DNA of 64,000 bases, from the NCBI GenBank assembly GCA_947499545.1, contig CANMOZ010000001.1, forward strand, positions 62,001 to 126,000, in the 5' to 3' direction. Positions 9,993 to 19,314 of this stretch are shown in pieces. The notes beneath the pieces were generated by a model, which was given only the letters and a program-made list of their open reading frames with translations, was not told the DNA's origin and ran no database searches. Made by a program: the position numbers and the translations under genes. How positions within the stretch are numbered: the stretch's first letter is position 1; each line of letters opens with the position of its first letter. Origin of the DNA: an uncultured Saccharospirillaceae bacterium. Its GTDB lineage: Bacteria > Pseudomonadota > Gammaproteobacteria > Pseudomonadales > Oceanobacteraceae.

Positions 9993-10048
9993 GTTATATA
10001 GACATAGGCTGCAATATTGATTAATGAATACTTATTAATAATTACTGA

Positions 10049-10585
10049 TTAATCAACTTTCAGTATTAACCAAGGATAATCTGGATACTGATGATTTAAC
10101 CTGAATTGATCTTTTGTGTTGTGCAATCTCGTTTTAAGGTAAATCGGAAACTCACCGCTCATTCCGGCTTTCACTTGCATAACAACAACAGATGTCGGTT
10201 CTAATATTTGTGGGTTTGTAAAATGAGACAAAGGGTTCACTCGACCTGAAGCACGCGTTTCAAGGTGCAGCTGATAGTCAGAGATATTCAAATTAAGCGT
10301 TTGTGCCAACTCTTTGGTAAACCGAATGGTTATTCGAGTGCCAGGTTTCGCGGTAATAATACCAATCTCAGCTTTTTGTAAATTAGGCGTCAAACAAGCG
10401 CCTTCCAACATAACGCCTTTTACTGGGCCATTCACGGCGCAAAGCAAGTGCTCTTTAGGTGTTTCACCTTGGTCCTTTGATCCAGCAGTAGAACCGCTTT
10501 CCCCTGCAGCACTTCCACCAATACAACCGGATAAAGTTGATAGCAAAAGGAGTGTGAAGACCAACCGAAACGCACACATACTCAT
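10049..10585 (-). CDS. lipoprotein of unknown function
   Basis: 178 residues. The N terminus is a type II signal peptide with lipobox LSGC, so the mature protein starts at Cys21. A Gly/Ser-rich spacer (GGSAAGESGSTAGS) follows, then a mostly beta domain with ITIRFTKELAQTLNLN and a C-terminal YPWLILKVD. The residue after the Cys is Ile rather than Asp, which favours outer-membrane sorting in the standard Lol scheme. The family is unknown. It probably has its own promoter in the 133-base gap upstream. Confidence 0.6.
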   Translation of the reverse strand: MSMCAFRLVFTLLLLSTLSGCIGGSAAGESGSTAGSKDQGETPKEHLLCAVNGPVKGVMLEGACLTPNLQKAEIGIITAKPGTRITIRFTKELAQTLNLNISDYQLHLETRASGRVNPLSHFTNPQILEPTSVVVMQVKAGMSGEFPIYLKTRLHNTKDQFRLNHQYPDYPWLILKVD

Positions 10586-10718
10586 TAAATCTCAAAACAT
10601 TTGAAGAGCGTTATTGTACGTTTTTTAACCAAGACTTACGAGACGTAACACACAAAAAATTTGTAAATTCATTTACCAATTGTTGTAAAGACTCACCTTC
10701 CATTTCTTTGGTCAATCA

Positions 10719-11108
10719 TCAAAGAAACGCACCAATAGCAACAAAACAAAGTGCCATCATTAGGATTCCAGCGACAAAATACTCGAATGAAACACCTGAG
10801 GCCTGATACTCAATCACACCAGTGTAGGTATTTACCTCAGAAGCCCTATCCATCCTATGGCTTTCAATTTCATGGCTATGTTGATTACAACTAGGAACAC
10901 CTATTCCTCCGTCGGTGTTACGTATGAAGGTCGTGACGCCTTCGCGCCGATGTGTTGTTAAAGGTTCGACTTCCCAATGAGACGGGGTAGAAACACTCGC
11001 CCATTTAGCTTTTTTGCCAAGTAAGTCAGGGCTTAATCCGCAATAAGGGCAATCTATTTTATGCGTCTCTGGCAATACGAAATCACAATTCACACAGTGC
11101 TTTTTCAT
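10719..11108 (-). CDS. zinc-ribbon protein with C-terminal membrane segment
   Basis: 129 residues. A zinc ribbon lies at the very N terminus: CVNC at 5-8 and CPYC at 20-23 provide four cysteine ligands. A polar linker of about 75 residues follows, and one hydrophobic helix ends the protein (about 108-127, FVAGILMMALCFVAIGAFL). This layout suits a small membrane-tethered protein with a cytoplasmic zinc ribbon. I do not recognise a named family. It precedes the hairpin that ends the exporter transcript. Confidence 0.6.
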   Translation of the reverse strand: MKKHCVNCDFVLPETHKIDCPYCGLSPDLLGKKAKWASVSTPSHWEVEPLTTHRREGVTTFIRNTDGGIGVPSCNQHSHEIESHRMDRASEVNTYTGVIEYQASGVSFEYFVAGILMMALCFVAIGAFL

Positions 11109-11311
11109 GGTTAAACCCTCTTTGTTTGTGTTTTAGAGAGTTTGCTAGGAAGACTCTTGGCCCAATAGTCTCAATGGACAAACGGCTTATTTCTGCTCGT
11201 CAGTGGGTAAAAGGAAGATAAGTGGTTAGCTTTGGCGGATGAAATACCACCGAGAATGTGTGCAAGAACCTGGGAGCGTCAATTGATTCACATTTTAACT
11301 GTGAACTCGAC

Positions 11312-11355
11312 AGGCACCCCTACAACGACTGAATAAAGTCATCATAGGGGTGCCT
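11312..11355 (-). terminator. probable terminator of the exporter gene
   Basis: A perfect 11-bp stem (AGGCACCCCTA with TAGGGGTGCCT) encloses a second small stem (GACT/AGTC). It begins 17 bases past the exporter stop codon. The T-tract is better on the plus-strand side, so it may act in both directions. Confidence 0.65.
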
Positions 11356-11371
11356 TTACTTATTCAATGCC

Positions 11372-13849
11372 TTAATCCAACGCTCTAAAGCGAATTAACA
11401 GTTTAGGCAGCAACGTTAGTACAAATACCAACGCGGCAAACATAGCTAACCCCGTTAACAACCCAAAATAGATCGTTGGAATAAAGTTCGATAACGCCAG
11501 AATTGAAAACCCAACAATAATGGTCACTGATGTGTAATACACTGCTTTACCAATACTGTTATGGCATCTAAGTACCGAAGCTTTGTAGTCTTTATCTTTC
11601 GCAAATTCTTCTTTAAATCGATGGATATAGTGGATGGTATCATCCACCGCGATACCAATCGTAATAGCGGCAATGGTAATGGTCATCATGTCTAATGGGA
11701 GTCCTAACAGTCCCATGATTCCCAGCACCATGGTTGCTGCCAAGACATTCGGAATGATTGCCAGCACCGCTAATTTAATGGAACGGAACAGAACCATGAA
11801 CATCAGCATAATGCCAACAAACACTGCGCCAAGCGTTTTGATTTGAGAATCAAACAAACTTTGCAGCATGTTGTTATACAACACCATCATGCCCGCCACC
11901 ATGTACTCATGAGGTTCAAACCCTAACGACTGATTAAGATCCTGATTCACCTGGTGTAAAAATTGGTTACGCCTCAAATTGGGGTCTGAATCAATCAATC
12001 TCATGGAAATGCGTGCTTGATTCTCTTCAATATTCACATAGGGTTTAATCACCAACTCTTTAAACTCGTCAGGGATAGCAGAATAAAGAATACCAAGCTG
12101 AACAGAATCAAGCTCTGAACCATTGATCCGTTCTGCCACTTGAATCATGGTTGCCAATGAAATGACTTTACCGACTTCAGACTTCGACTCGAAATATTCA
12201 TGCACGGCTTTAATTTGATCGACTTTCTCGCGCGTAAACCAATATTTACCGGGATCTTCCTCTTCCGCATCGGCTTCTTCTTCAAGGCCGAAGTCGTCAT
12301 CTAAGAACTCGGATTCTTCATCCGCAAAAGAGGTATCCACTTCAGGGAAATTGATCAGTACTTCAAGAGGTGTTGTTCCACCCAACCGTTTATCAATTAC
12401 CAGCATGCCTTGGCGAATCTCGGTTGAATCTTTAAAGTAATCGACAAAGCTATTTTCAACTTCCAACCGGCTAATTCCCACACCACTTAAAACAGCAATC
12501 AACACACTCGCAGCGAGCACTTTGTTTCCGTGTTGAGTCGTTAATACAGCAAAAAAGTGGGTGATCGGGCTTTCAGCACTGGCACTGGTACTTTCGGTTC
12601 CCCGCTGGGTCATCAATAAAAATAAGGGGAAAAGTATAAATGCCATAAACAACGCGAAGAGAACGCCGGTTGCCATCATCCAACCAAAATCAATGACAGG
12701 ACGAATGCCACTGAATACCAAAGATGCGAACGCCACCATTGTTGTTAAAACCGTGTATAAACAAGGTTTAAAAATCTTATTGACGGTCTCACGAACCAAT
12801 TGAGTTTGTGTCCAATGAGGTTCGCTGACGTGGAATTCTCTATATCGAACGGTTAAGTGGATACAGATAGACATTGTTAAGATGAGTATTAAACAAGCAA
12901 AATTGGATGAGATAACCGTCACTTTCCAATCAAATAGGCCTAATAATCCCGTCATGCTTAAAATCACAATGGCACAAATTGAAAGTGCTATGATCACCCA
13001 ACGTAGGCGTTGAAAAATAAAGGCTAGCATCAATATTAAAAAGACAAAGACACCCGACCCAAAGCTCACCATATCACTGCGTACATAACTCATCATATCA
13101 TCAGCAATCATAGGGGTGCCGCCCAAGTAAATTTCTGCTTCTGCTTGGAAAGGTTTTAAAATGTCACGTATTTCTACGATCCCATTATGGAGCTTCTCGG
13201 ATGACTTAGAATTGTGATCGGAAATTTCTTGGTTAAGCGCTTCAAGCCGTTTGGATTCGTTTTTTGTAAGGTTCCCACTCGCTCGTTTTGCCCATAGCGC
13301 TTCTCGTTCCTTGGTAAGACTTCTATGTGTATCGTCATAAGGCAATGTAACCTGTATCGCCGTTGTGTTCTGCTCTACATTGACGATCAAGTTATGAAAA
13401 AGTGGACTGGTAGATAGCTCCTTTTTCGCCAGGTCTATATCAACATCTTCACTCTCAAGCGTTTTGATGTTATCGACCATTTCCGTAACGGGTACCGGAG
13501 GGTTCTCAAGCAGAGGCACATCCAGAATACTCATAACGGAATCCGCCAAAGCGGCTTCTTTTAATGCGTCTCTCAATTTTGCCAGTCGCTTGAGTGACGG
13601 CTTGGAAAAGAGGGGTTCTTTAGGTGTGTAAGTGACAAAGAGAAACTCGCTTGATCCATAGCGCTCACCAATCATGCGGTAGTTGACCATGTCCTGGTCA
13701 TTTTCAAGCGTCAAAGATTCAGCAGAGGCATCTAACTCAAATTGAGGAATAAAGCTCATACAGGCGATAACCGCCAAGGCCACTACGATAAAACTCCTTA
13801 TAGGGTGTTTCAAAATAGTGTTTTCGTACAAATCGATCACTGGCTGCAT
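11372..13849 (-). CDS. RND/MMPL superfamily exporter
   Basis: 825 residues with the double architecture of the RND/MMPL permeases: a first membrane helix (HPIRSFIVVALAVIACMSF), a large periplasmic loop (~30-255), a five-helix bundle, a second helix-loop unit from ~440 (with a very acidic insert of Asp/Glu around 505-530), and a second bundle ending LLTGLAMFAALVFVLTLLP. The segment ITIAAITIGIAVDDTIHYI carries the Asp pair expected for proton relay in this superfamily. No membrane-fusion protein or outer-membrane channel gene is adjacent, which fits single-component lipid or hopanoid-type exporters rather than AcrAB-type pumps. The substrate cannot be read from the sequence. Confidence 0.85.
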   Translation of the reverse strand: MQPVIDLYENTILKHPIRSFIVVALAVIACMSFIPQFELDASAESLTLENDQDMVNYRMIGERYGSSEFLFVTYTPKEPLFSKPSLKRLAKLRDALKEAALADSVMSILDVPLLENPPVPVTEMVDNIKTLESEDVDIDLAKKELSTSPLFHNLIVNVEQNTTAIQVTLPYDDTHRSLTKEREALWAKRASGNLTKNESKRLEALNQEISDHNSKSSEKLHNGIVEIRDILKPFQAEAEIYLGGTPMIADDMMSYVRSDMVSFGSGVFVFLILMLAFIFQRLRWVIIALSICAIVILSMTGLLGLFDWKVTVISSNFACLILILTMSICIHLTVRYREFHVSEPHWTQTQLVRETVNKIFKPCLYTVLTTMVAFASLVFSGIRPVIDFGWMMATGVLFALFMAFILFPLFLLMTQRGTESTSASAESPITHFFAVLTTQHGNKVLAASVLIAVLSGVGISRLEVENSFVDYFKDSTEIRQGMLVIDKRLGGTTPLEVLINFPEVDTSFADEESEFLDDDFGLEEEADAEEEDPGKYWFTREKVDQIKAVHEYFESKSEVGKVISLATMIQVAERINGSELDSVQLGILYSAIPDEFKELVIKPYVNIEENQARISMRLIDSDPNLRRNQFLHQVNQDLNQSLGFEPHEYMVAGMMVLYNNMLQSLFDSQIKTLGAVFVGIMLMFMVLFRSIKLAVLAIIPNVLAATMVLGIMGLLGLPLDMMTITIAAITIGIAVDDTIHYIHRFKEEFAKDKDYKASVLRCHNSIGKAVYYTSVTIIVGFSILALSNFIPTIYFGLLTGLAMFAALVFVLTLLPKLLIRFRALD

Positions 13850-14016
13850 GCAGAAGTCTCACTGAGAATGTAAGTCATGTCTGTTAAGGTTAGGTATGTG
13901 ACCCATGAAATGGGTAGCTGTTCATGAGCATTCTTGATTGATGCCATGTCTGAGTTGAACTGACGTCCCTTTAGGTCGACTCTTTAAAAGCAATACGATA
14001 ACAACGGCGAACGGCA

Positions 14017-14385
14017 TCATTCCATTGAAGACATCTTGTCTTGATCTGGTTCATCACTGCCGTCTGCTTGATTGTCTTCACCGTTTAAAGTTCCCACTTG
14101 TTCATTAACCCCAAGAGCTGCCATTAATTGCAAAAGAGTGCAGTGTGATTCCAACGGGTGTCGCAAAGGTTTGGTTAAATCGACTTTGTAGCGGTTGTTT
14201 CGACCGACCCGCTCTCGCACGAGCACACCCGTTGCTTCTAGATCGACAATGATCTTTTGCACTGAGCGTTCTGTAATCCCCACACTTTGGGCTATGACTC
14301 TAATGGTTAAGCCTGGTGAACGAGCCAGACACAACAGTACATGAGTATGGTTGCTCAAAAAGGTCCACTGACCAACACCACCCAA
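14017..14385 (-). CDS. winged-helix transcriptional regulator
   Basis: 122 residues. A winged helix spans about 8-75: SNHTHVLLCLARSPGLTIRVIAQ, then the recognition region VGITERSVQKIIVDLEATGVL and a basic wing RERVGRNNRYKVD. The tail is acidic and hydrophilic. The fold resembles small MarR/ArsR-like single-domain repressors without visible metal ligands. It is divergent from nhaA and sits upstream of, and codirectional with, the exporter gene (167 bases between), so either could be a target. That is inference from position only. Confidence 0.7.
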   Translation of the reverse strand: MGGVGQWTFLSNHTHVLLCLARSPGLTIRVIAQSVGITERSVQKIIVDLEATGVLVRERVGRNNRYKVDLTKPLRHPLESHCTLLQLMAALGVNEQVGTLNGEDNQADGSDEPDQDKMSSME

Positions 14386-14731
14386 ATCACACCTCCATCA
14401 CCAGGATGCTCATCTTCTTAATGGTTGGCTCACAGCCTATAGCCCAAACAAACATAGCAGGGGCTCGTTAGGTAAACCAATGCTCTAATTGGAGTCTCAT
14501 TTCTTGAAGGACTAACCGGTACTCACTCACCCGCCATGCCCGGAGGGAGTCTATCAATCCTATGAGTGCTTGTCTTCTCTGGGTAAACAAAGGAATTAAG
14601 CATAAAGACCGAATTTGCTTGACTTTGAAATGGCGCAATTATATACATGAATAAATGTTCGTATGTTATTGTGACCAGTGACTTGGTATTAATCAGTGCC
14701 AACTATTTTGCAGCCGTTAAGAGACGTAATC
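14386..14731 (+). promoter_or_regulatory. long divergent leader upstream of nhaA
   Basis: Nearly 350 bases separate nhaA from the divergent regulator. Several complementary segments are visible: GUUAG (14467-14471) with CUAAC (14512-14516) enclosing the hairpin CCAAU/AUUGG (14477-14492), followed by a GC-rich stretch to about 14550 with further short pairings. No gene is apparent. Known cation-responsive riboswitch classes sit upstream of nhaA genes in other bacteria, so a riboswitch is a reasonable hypothesis, but I cannot confirm a consensus match. Promoter positions are not assigned. Confidence 0.35.
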
Positions 14732-15910
14732 ATGGGACACCCCAAAAATCTTGGCCAAGAGCAGCTCACTGGTATCTTGATGCTAGGCGCCGCCTTAGTT
14801 GCACTGATCGCCTCCAATTCCCCAATTGATCACTGGTATGAAGCCATTCTCGAAACTCGAATGAGTATCCAAATCGGCAATGTGGGATTAGATAAACCCA
14901 TCTTGCTTTGGGTCAATGAGGGGTTAATGACTCTGTTCTTTTTCTTAGTTGGCTTAGAAATCAAGAAAGAACTGAAGGTTGGTTTATTCGCCGATACCAA
15001 GCAGTTGGTTACCCCTTTATCAGGCGCCATTGGTGGCATTATGGTGCCTGCCGCAATTTTCTTTATGTTTAATTTTGGTCATTCAGAGGCTATTTCTGGC
15101 TGGGCTATTCCTACCGCTACGGATATTGCTTTTGCCGTTGCGGCTGTCAGTGTTTTCCGGGAGCACCTACCCAAAGAACTTCGGCTTATGTTACTCGCCA
15201 TCGCCGTTATTGACGATCTAGCAGCCGTCGTTTTGATTGCCATCTTTTATACCGCTTCCCCTTCTGCCATTGCCTTAATGTTTGCTGGGTTGGCGTGGAT
15301 CGGACAAGCTGTACTGAATCGCTATAACGTAAGAACTTTGACGCCTTACATACTTCTCGGGGCCTTTATGTGGGTCGCCGTATTAAAAAGCGGCGTCCAT
15401 GCAACCTTATCGGGTGTCGTCACTGCCATGATGATTCCTTATATCACCCGTGATGATGGCCATAATATCGTTGAAACCGCTGAGCATGGCATCAAACCTT
15501 GGGTCAATTTGTTGATCTTACCCATTTTCGCGCTCGCTAATGCAGGGGTTTCCTTACTCGGATTGTCCGTTGAGGATTGGACGGGAACCGTAACCCTAGG
15601 CATTGCAATGGGTCTCTTTTTAGGGAAGCCCATCGGTATTCTGATTGGCCTCTATTTGCCAACCCTACTTCGTTTAGGAAAGCTACCCTCATCATTATGC
15701 TTTAGCCATTTGCTGGGTATGTCCTTTTTATGCGGTATCGGCTTCACGATGAGCCTCTTCATTGCAGGCCTTGCGTACGAGCATACCGCCAACAGTTTTG
15801 TCCAAGACCGACTCGGAATTTTGATGGGTACCGCCCTGTCCGCGGCACTGGGACTCTTTATACTCAAACTGAATGCTCGGAGGTCGATGCATGCGAAAGC
15901 CAACGCCTGA
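14732..15910 (+). CDS. nhaA: Na+/H+ antiporter NhaA
   Basis: NhaA exchanges cytoplasmic Na+ (or Li+) for external H+ across the inner membrane, controlling pH and sodium. The 392-residue protein has about 12 membrane helices and the family hallmarks: TATDIAFA with D131 and AVIDDLAAV with D161/D162, equivalent to E. coli D133, D163 and D164. VLKSGVHATLSG and GIGFTMSLFIAGLA are also present. ATG at 14732 is preferred over the in-frame GTG at 14696 because it gives the usual short cytoplasmic N terminus. Its last 20 bases overlap the carbonic anhydrase gene, so the two are translationally linked. Confidence 0.95.
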   Translation: MGHPKNLGQEQLTGILMLGAALVALIASNSPIDHWYEAILETRMSIQIGNVGLDKPILLWVNEGLMTLFFFLVGLEIKKELKVGLFADTKQLVTPLSGAIGGIMVPAAIFFMFNFGHSEAISGWAIPTATDIAFAVAAVSVFREHLPKELRLMLLAIAVIDDLAAVVLIAIFYTASPSAIALMFAGLAWIGQAVLNRYNVRTLTPYILLGAFMWVAVLKSGVHATLSGVVTAMMIPYITRDDGHNIVETAEHGIKPWVNLLILPIFALANAGVSLLGLSVEDWTGTVTLGIAMGLFLGKPIGILIGLYLPTLLRLGKLPSSLCFSHLLGMSFLCGIGFTMSLFIAGLAYEHTANSFVQDRLGILMGTALSAALGLFILKLNARRSMHAKANA

Positions 15911-16544
15911 ATTCTGGATACAGAAAAATCGGCAATGGAAAGAGAAAATGCAGCAGCAAACCAAAGCAGAGCGTTTGGCCCTAGAGCAGGGTCAAGCGCC
16001 TAAAGCGCTTTGGATTGGCTGTGTTGATAGTCGAGTAAACCCATCTCAAATATTATCGATGGATCCCGGTGAACTGCTGGTACATCGCAACATGGGCAAC
16101 ATCAGCACGGACCCTGCAGTGCAAGGGACTCTGGAATTTGGCATTTCACAACTTGGGATACGCACTATTGTTTTGTGCGGACATTATGGCTGTGGTGCCG
16201 TACAAGCGGCGATGACATTACCCGAAACGACCACTCAAGACAGTCCTGCTGAAACCTGGATTCGCCAACATATACATGTTGATCCTCAACATTCATGGGA
16301 GTCTGCTTGCGAAACCCACACTTATCAGCAATTACAAGATTTAATCAATCTTCCAATATTTGACCGCCTTGAAAAAACCTATGGGCCTCTTGATGTGTAT
16401 GTATTTATGTACCACATTGGGACAGGAGAACTAGAGCCTTTAAAAGCCCGCTCTAAGCATGTGAATACTTCTAAAAGTGATGCTTCATTCAATGCCTCTC
16501 TATCCGACAACGACCAAGGCATGATCAGCCAGCTGGCTAATTGA
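15891..16544 (+). CDS. beta-class carbonic anhydrase
   Basis: This enzyme interconverts CO2 and bicarbonate in the cytoplasm. The zinc ligands and catalytic dyad of the beta class are all present: C44-x-D46-x-R48 (in GCVDSR) and H98-x2-C101 (in CGHYGC). The protein is 217 residues, as usual. ATG at 15891 follows GGAGG at good spacing inside the end of nhaA, so it overlaps that gene by 20 bases. The C-terminal ~25 residues are Ser/Asp-rich and probably disordered. Because the reaction makes or consumes H+, coupling to a Na+/H+ antiporter suggests a joint pH or bicarbonate role; this link is inferred. Confidence 0.92.
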   Translation: MRKPTPEFWIQKNRQWKEKMQQQTKAERLALEQGQAPKALWIGCVDSRVNPSQILSMDPGELLVHRNMGNISTDPAVQGTLEFGISQLGIRTIVLCGHYGCGAVQAAMTLPETTTQDSPAETWIRQHIHVDPQHSWESACETHTYQQLQDLINLPIFDRLEKTYGPLDVYVFMYHIGTGELEPLKARSKHVNTSKSDASFNASLSDNDQGMISQLAN

Positions 16545-16764
16545 AGTCATATTTATTTTCAATCCTGTTCATTTTATCCATACATGCGGCCAGTACACTG
16601 ATTTCTGGCTGCATCGATACACTCAAAACTGCTAAATAATCTCCCCATCATCCAATTATCATTTCTAAAAACATGTGCTCAGCTCGATTCACAGCGTATT
16701 GATACAAAAGAGCTATAGTTTATGTCGGGACCCCAATGGAGCACCGGACTCAAGGAGAGACAGG

Positions 16765-17268
16765 ATGACCAAATCCAAAACAATCCCTTTCATGTTGGCT
16801 GCTGCGGTGATGACGTCAGGCATGATGTCGACAACCGTCGCGGCTAGAGGTAATGGCCCTGCGGGTTGCGGCTTGGGCACTGCTGTTGTATTCAAAAGCC
16901 CAAATGCATGGTGGCAGCATGTTTTAGCTGCAACTACCAATCAAGTTGTTAGCGGCAACCAAACCTTCGGTATGACCTCTGGTACATTAGGCTGCCGCAG
17001 TGCCCGCGGACCACTGGCTGGTATCCAATCCTTTTTGGATGACAATATGAGTCAACTAGCAATTGAAACGGCACAAGGCGAAGGTGAAACTTTAGAAGCA
17101 CTCAGTCAAATGATTGGGGTCGAAGCAGCCGATCAAGCACATTTTAAAGCCACCTTAAAAGCCAACTTCAATGCGTTATTTTCAGCGGATGCAACATCCG
17201 ACGATACTCGACAAGCATTGAGCGACGTCATGTCTCAAGATGAAACGCTGCAAAAATACCTTGGTTAG
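16765..17268 (+). CDS. DUF3015 family secreted protein
   Basis: 167 residues with a signal peptide (about 1-27, ending TTVAARG). The mature start NGPAGCGLGTAVVF and the GNQTFGMTSGTLGC segment are typical of DUF3015 proteins. AAGGAGA eight bases upstream fixes ATG at 16765; the frame is open further upstream but without a ribosome-binding site. Two cysteines (GPAGCG and TLGCRS) could form a periplasmic disulphide. A good terminator follows. In related bacteria this family is often next to a DUF4105 gene, as here. The function is unknown. Confidence 0.85.
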   Translation: MTKSKTIPFMLAAAVMTSGMMSTTVAARGNGPAGCGLGTAVVFKSPNAWWQHVLAATTNQVVSGNQTFGMTSGTLGCRSARGPLAGIQSFLDDNMSQLAIETAQGEGETLEALSQMIGVEAADQAHFKATLKANFNALFSADATSDDTRQALSDVMSQDETLQKYLG

Positions 17269-17307
17269 TCGTTAAGCTTCATAATCATTGTATTACTGGT
17301 TGTATTG

Positions 17308-17330
17308 GCCCGGTCATTGCCGGGCTTTTT
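17308..17330 (+). terminator. Rho-independent terminator after the DUF3015 gene
   Basis: GCCCGG and CCGGGC form a 6-bp GC stem with loop TCATTG, followed directly by TTTTT. It lies 40 bases after the DUF3015 stop and before the DUF4105 start, which rules out the longer in-frame start (17305) for the latter. Confidence 0.85.
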
Positions 17331-17370
17331 CTTGCATAGCATTCATCTAAATCATCATCCGACTGATATC

Positions 17371-19314
17371 ATGCCAACACAAACTCATTGGAAATGCTTC
17401 ATGGTTTGGCTCCTGGGAAGCACTTCTTTTCTTAATATCGTCCAGGCCCATGCTTCAGAACCACCCTTTTCAACTGAAATGATTCAAGGCATCAGTCAAG
17501 ATCCGCAGTGGCTCGCGTTGCTTCATTATCGACCTCACCTCCCTTTCAACCAACTGAAAAGCGAAGTCGATGACCCAACATTTTTTCTAAGTCCATCGGG
17601 GAAAACCAAAGCAGATGCGGAATTAATCGCAACGTTAAAGACCTTTTCGGGATCAATTTCATCAAGTGCAGTTAATGCGACCTCAACAACTTGTCGATTT
17701 CCCGCACGTTATCACTGGCTAAACCAGCAACGTCAGCGTTACCCAAAGCTCCCAACTTTTCAAAAACCAAGTTGTCCTGCGTTTGAACAGTTTATTAACC
17801 AAGTGTCAGGTAACCAACTAACGCTGGTGTTTCCTGCCTCCCAATTAAACAGCCCTTCATCAATGTATGGACACACACTGTTTCGAGTCGACAGCGACGT
17901 AAAAGCACCTTTGCTTGCTTACAGTATTACCTACGCAGCGCATGCCAATCCAAAGGACAATGAATTTCTTTACAGTTTGAGGGGGTTGTTCGGCGGCTAT
18001 CCGGGTTACTTTTCCATTGTTCCTTACCATCAAAAAGTCAAAGAGTATTCGCGTATCGAAAGTCGAGATGTCTGGGAATATCTTTTAAATATTCCACAAA
18101 CAACTCTTGATCAAATGCTAAGGCATACATGGGAATTAAAAGACATTCAATTTGATTATTTTTTCTTCAACGAAAATTGTTCATATCGATTATTAACCTT
18201 ATTGGACGCTGCAGATGTTCAATACAACTTGACAAAATCCTTCCGATTTAAGGCAATACCCCTAGATACCGTGAAAGCCTTTGCCAATAAAAATCTTATC
18301 GCCGATACGAAGTATCGCCCCTCCCACACGACTAAGATAAAACACATGCTCGCCAACATCGATGATTCTCAACTACGGCAAGCTGAACGCTGGGCGGCAT
18401 CCAAAGAGCCCATTGCCCTTACAGATCAACTCTTTGAAAAAGAATTGAAACAAACCCCTAGCAAAAGCGCTCAAACACTGGATTTAGCCATTGCTTATAA
18501 TCGCGAACTTGCCAGGCATCAAAAATACGGAGAATCATTACTCAGAACACGCGCTATGGAATTATTGTCTTGGCGGAGCCAGCTTAATACTCAACAAGTG
18601 TTTCCAGACATTCCTGCTCCACCGATGAGTGATGATCAAGGGCACCCCTCCTATCAATGGCAATTTTCTTTAGGGCAAAACCAAACCCTAACCCAGGATG
18701 AACAATCTGCTTTTATAGCATCGGATTTTCGTTTTGCTTATCACGATTTAATGGACCCTGCTGAAGGGTATCCTTTAGGGTCTTCTTTGGAAATGGGCCG
18801 TTTTAGCACTATTTGGCGTTCCAGTCAGGGGATTCAAATACAAAAAGCTTCTTTGCTCAACATTGAATCATTTTCTCCCAGAGGAGATTTATTTTCCCCT
18901 TTGTCCTGGAGAGTGCAAACCGGTCTAGACCGATATTTAGATCAGCATTCTCCCATGTTTGCATCCCTTAACGCCGGTGTAGGATACTCTTATTCTTTAT
19001 ACCCAAACTCATTAGCGTTCTTTCTTATATCGGGTGATTTAAGAGCCTCTCCTTTGTACACTCGGGGAACCATTGTTTCAGCAGGACCTGAAATCGGATT
19101 TTTATATCGATATCAGCAGCAACGCTATCATTTACGATTTATTCAACACATGGGTGTTTTTCAAGAAGAAGCTCGAAGACAAGCGATTAGGTTCTCTTGG
19201 ACTCACAGCATAACACCCGCCACACAGTTCGGTTTACACTGGCGTTATGAAACTTCTGGAATCTATAAAAATGCAAATGCCGAAGGTACGCTGGGTTTTC
19301 AATGGTATTTTTAG
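17371..19314 (+). CDS. DUF4105 (Lnb-like) envelope protein
   Basis: 647 residues. A signal peptide (about 1-28, MVWLLGSTSFLNIVQAHA) is followed by an N-terminal region, then the DUF4105 core at about 150-300: LVFPASQLNSPSSMYGHTLF with the conserved S-x-x-S-x-x-GH, then FDYFFFNENCSYRLLTLLD with the conserved N-E-N-C-S. His and Cys of these motifs are the proposed catalytic residues in Lnb-type lipoprotein transacylases. The C-terminal ~200 residues are beta-rich with alternating aromatic residues and end in FQWYF, suggesting an outer-membrane barrel. The start follows the upstream terminator. Substrate and exact role are inferred from the family only. Confidence 0.85.
   Translation: MPTQTHWKCFMVWLLGSTSFLNIVQAHASEPPFSTEMIQGISQDPQWLALLHYRPHLPFNQLKSEVDDPTFFLSPSGKTKADAELIATLKTFSGSISSSAVNATSTTCRFPARYHWLNQQRQRYPKLPTFQKPSCPAFEQFINQVSGNQLTLVFPASQLNSPSSMYGHTLFRVDSDVKAPLLAYSITYAAHANPKDNEFLYSLRGLFGGYPGYFSIVPYHQKVKEYSRIESRDVWEYLLNIPQTTLDQMLRHTWELKDIQFDYFFFNENCSYRLLTLLDAADVQYNLTKSFRFKAIPLDTVKAFANKNLIADTKYRPSHTTKIKHMLANIDDSQLRQAERWAASKEPIALTDQLFEKELKQTPSKSAQTLDLAIAYNRELARHQKYGESLLRTRAMELLSWRSQLNTQQVFPDIPAPPMSDDQGHPSYQWQFSLGQNQTLTQDEQSAFIASDFRFAYHDLMDPAEGYPLGSSLEMGRFSTIWRSSQGIQIQKASLLNIESFSPRGDLFSPLSWRVQTGLDRYLDQHSPMFASLNAGVGYSYSLYPNSLAFFLISGDLRASPLYTRGTIVSAGPEIGFLYRYQQQRYHLRFIQHMGVFQEEARRQAIRFSWTHSITPATQFGLHWRYETSGIYKNANAEGTLGFQWYF

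Noticed and set aside
10674-10692. TGTTGTAA-containing stretch as a Ter site
   Set aside because: An eight-base match to E. coli TerB is expected by chance at this window length, and the following bases differ.
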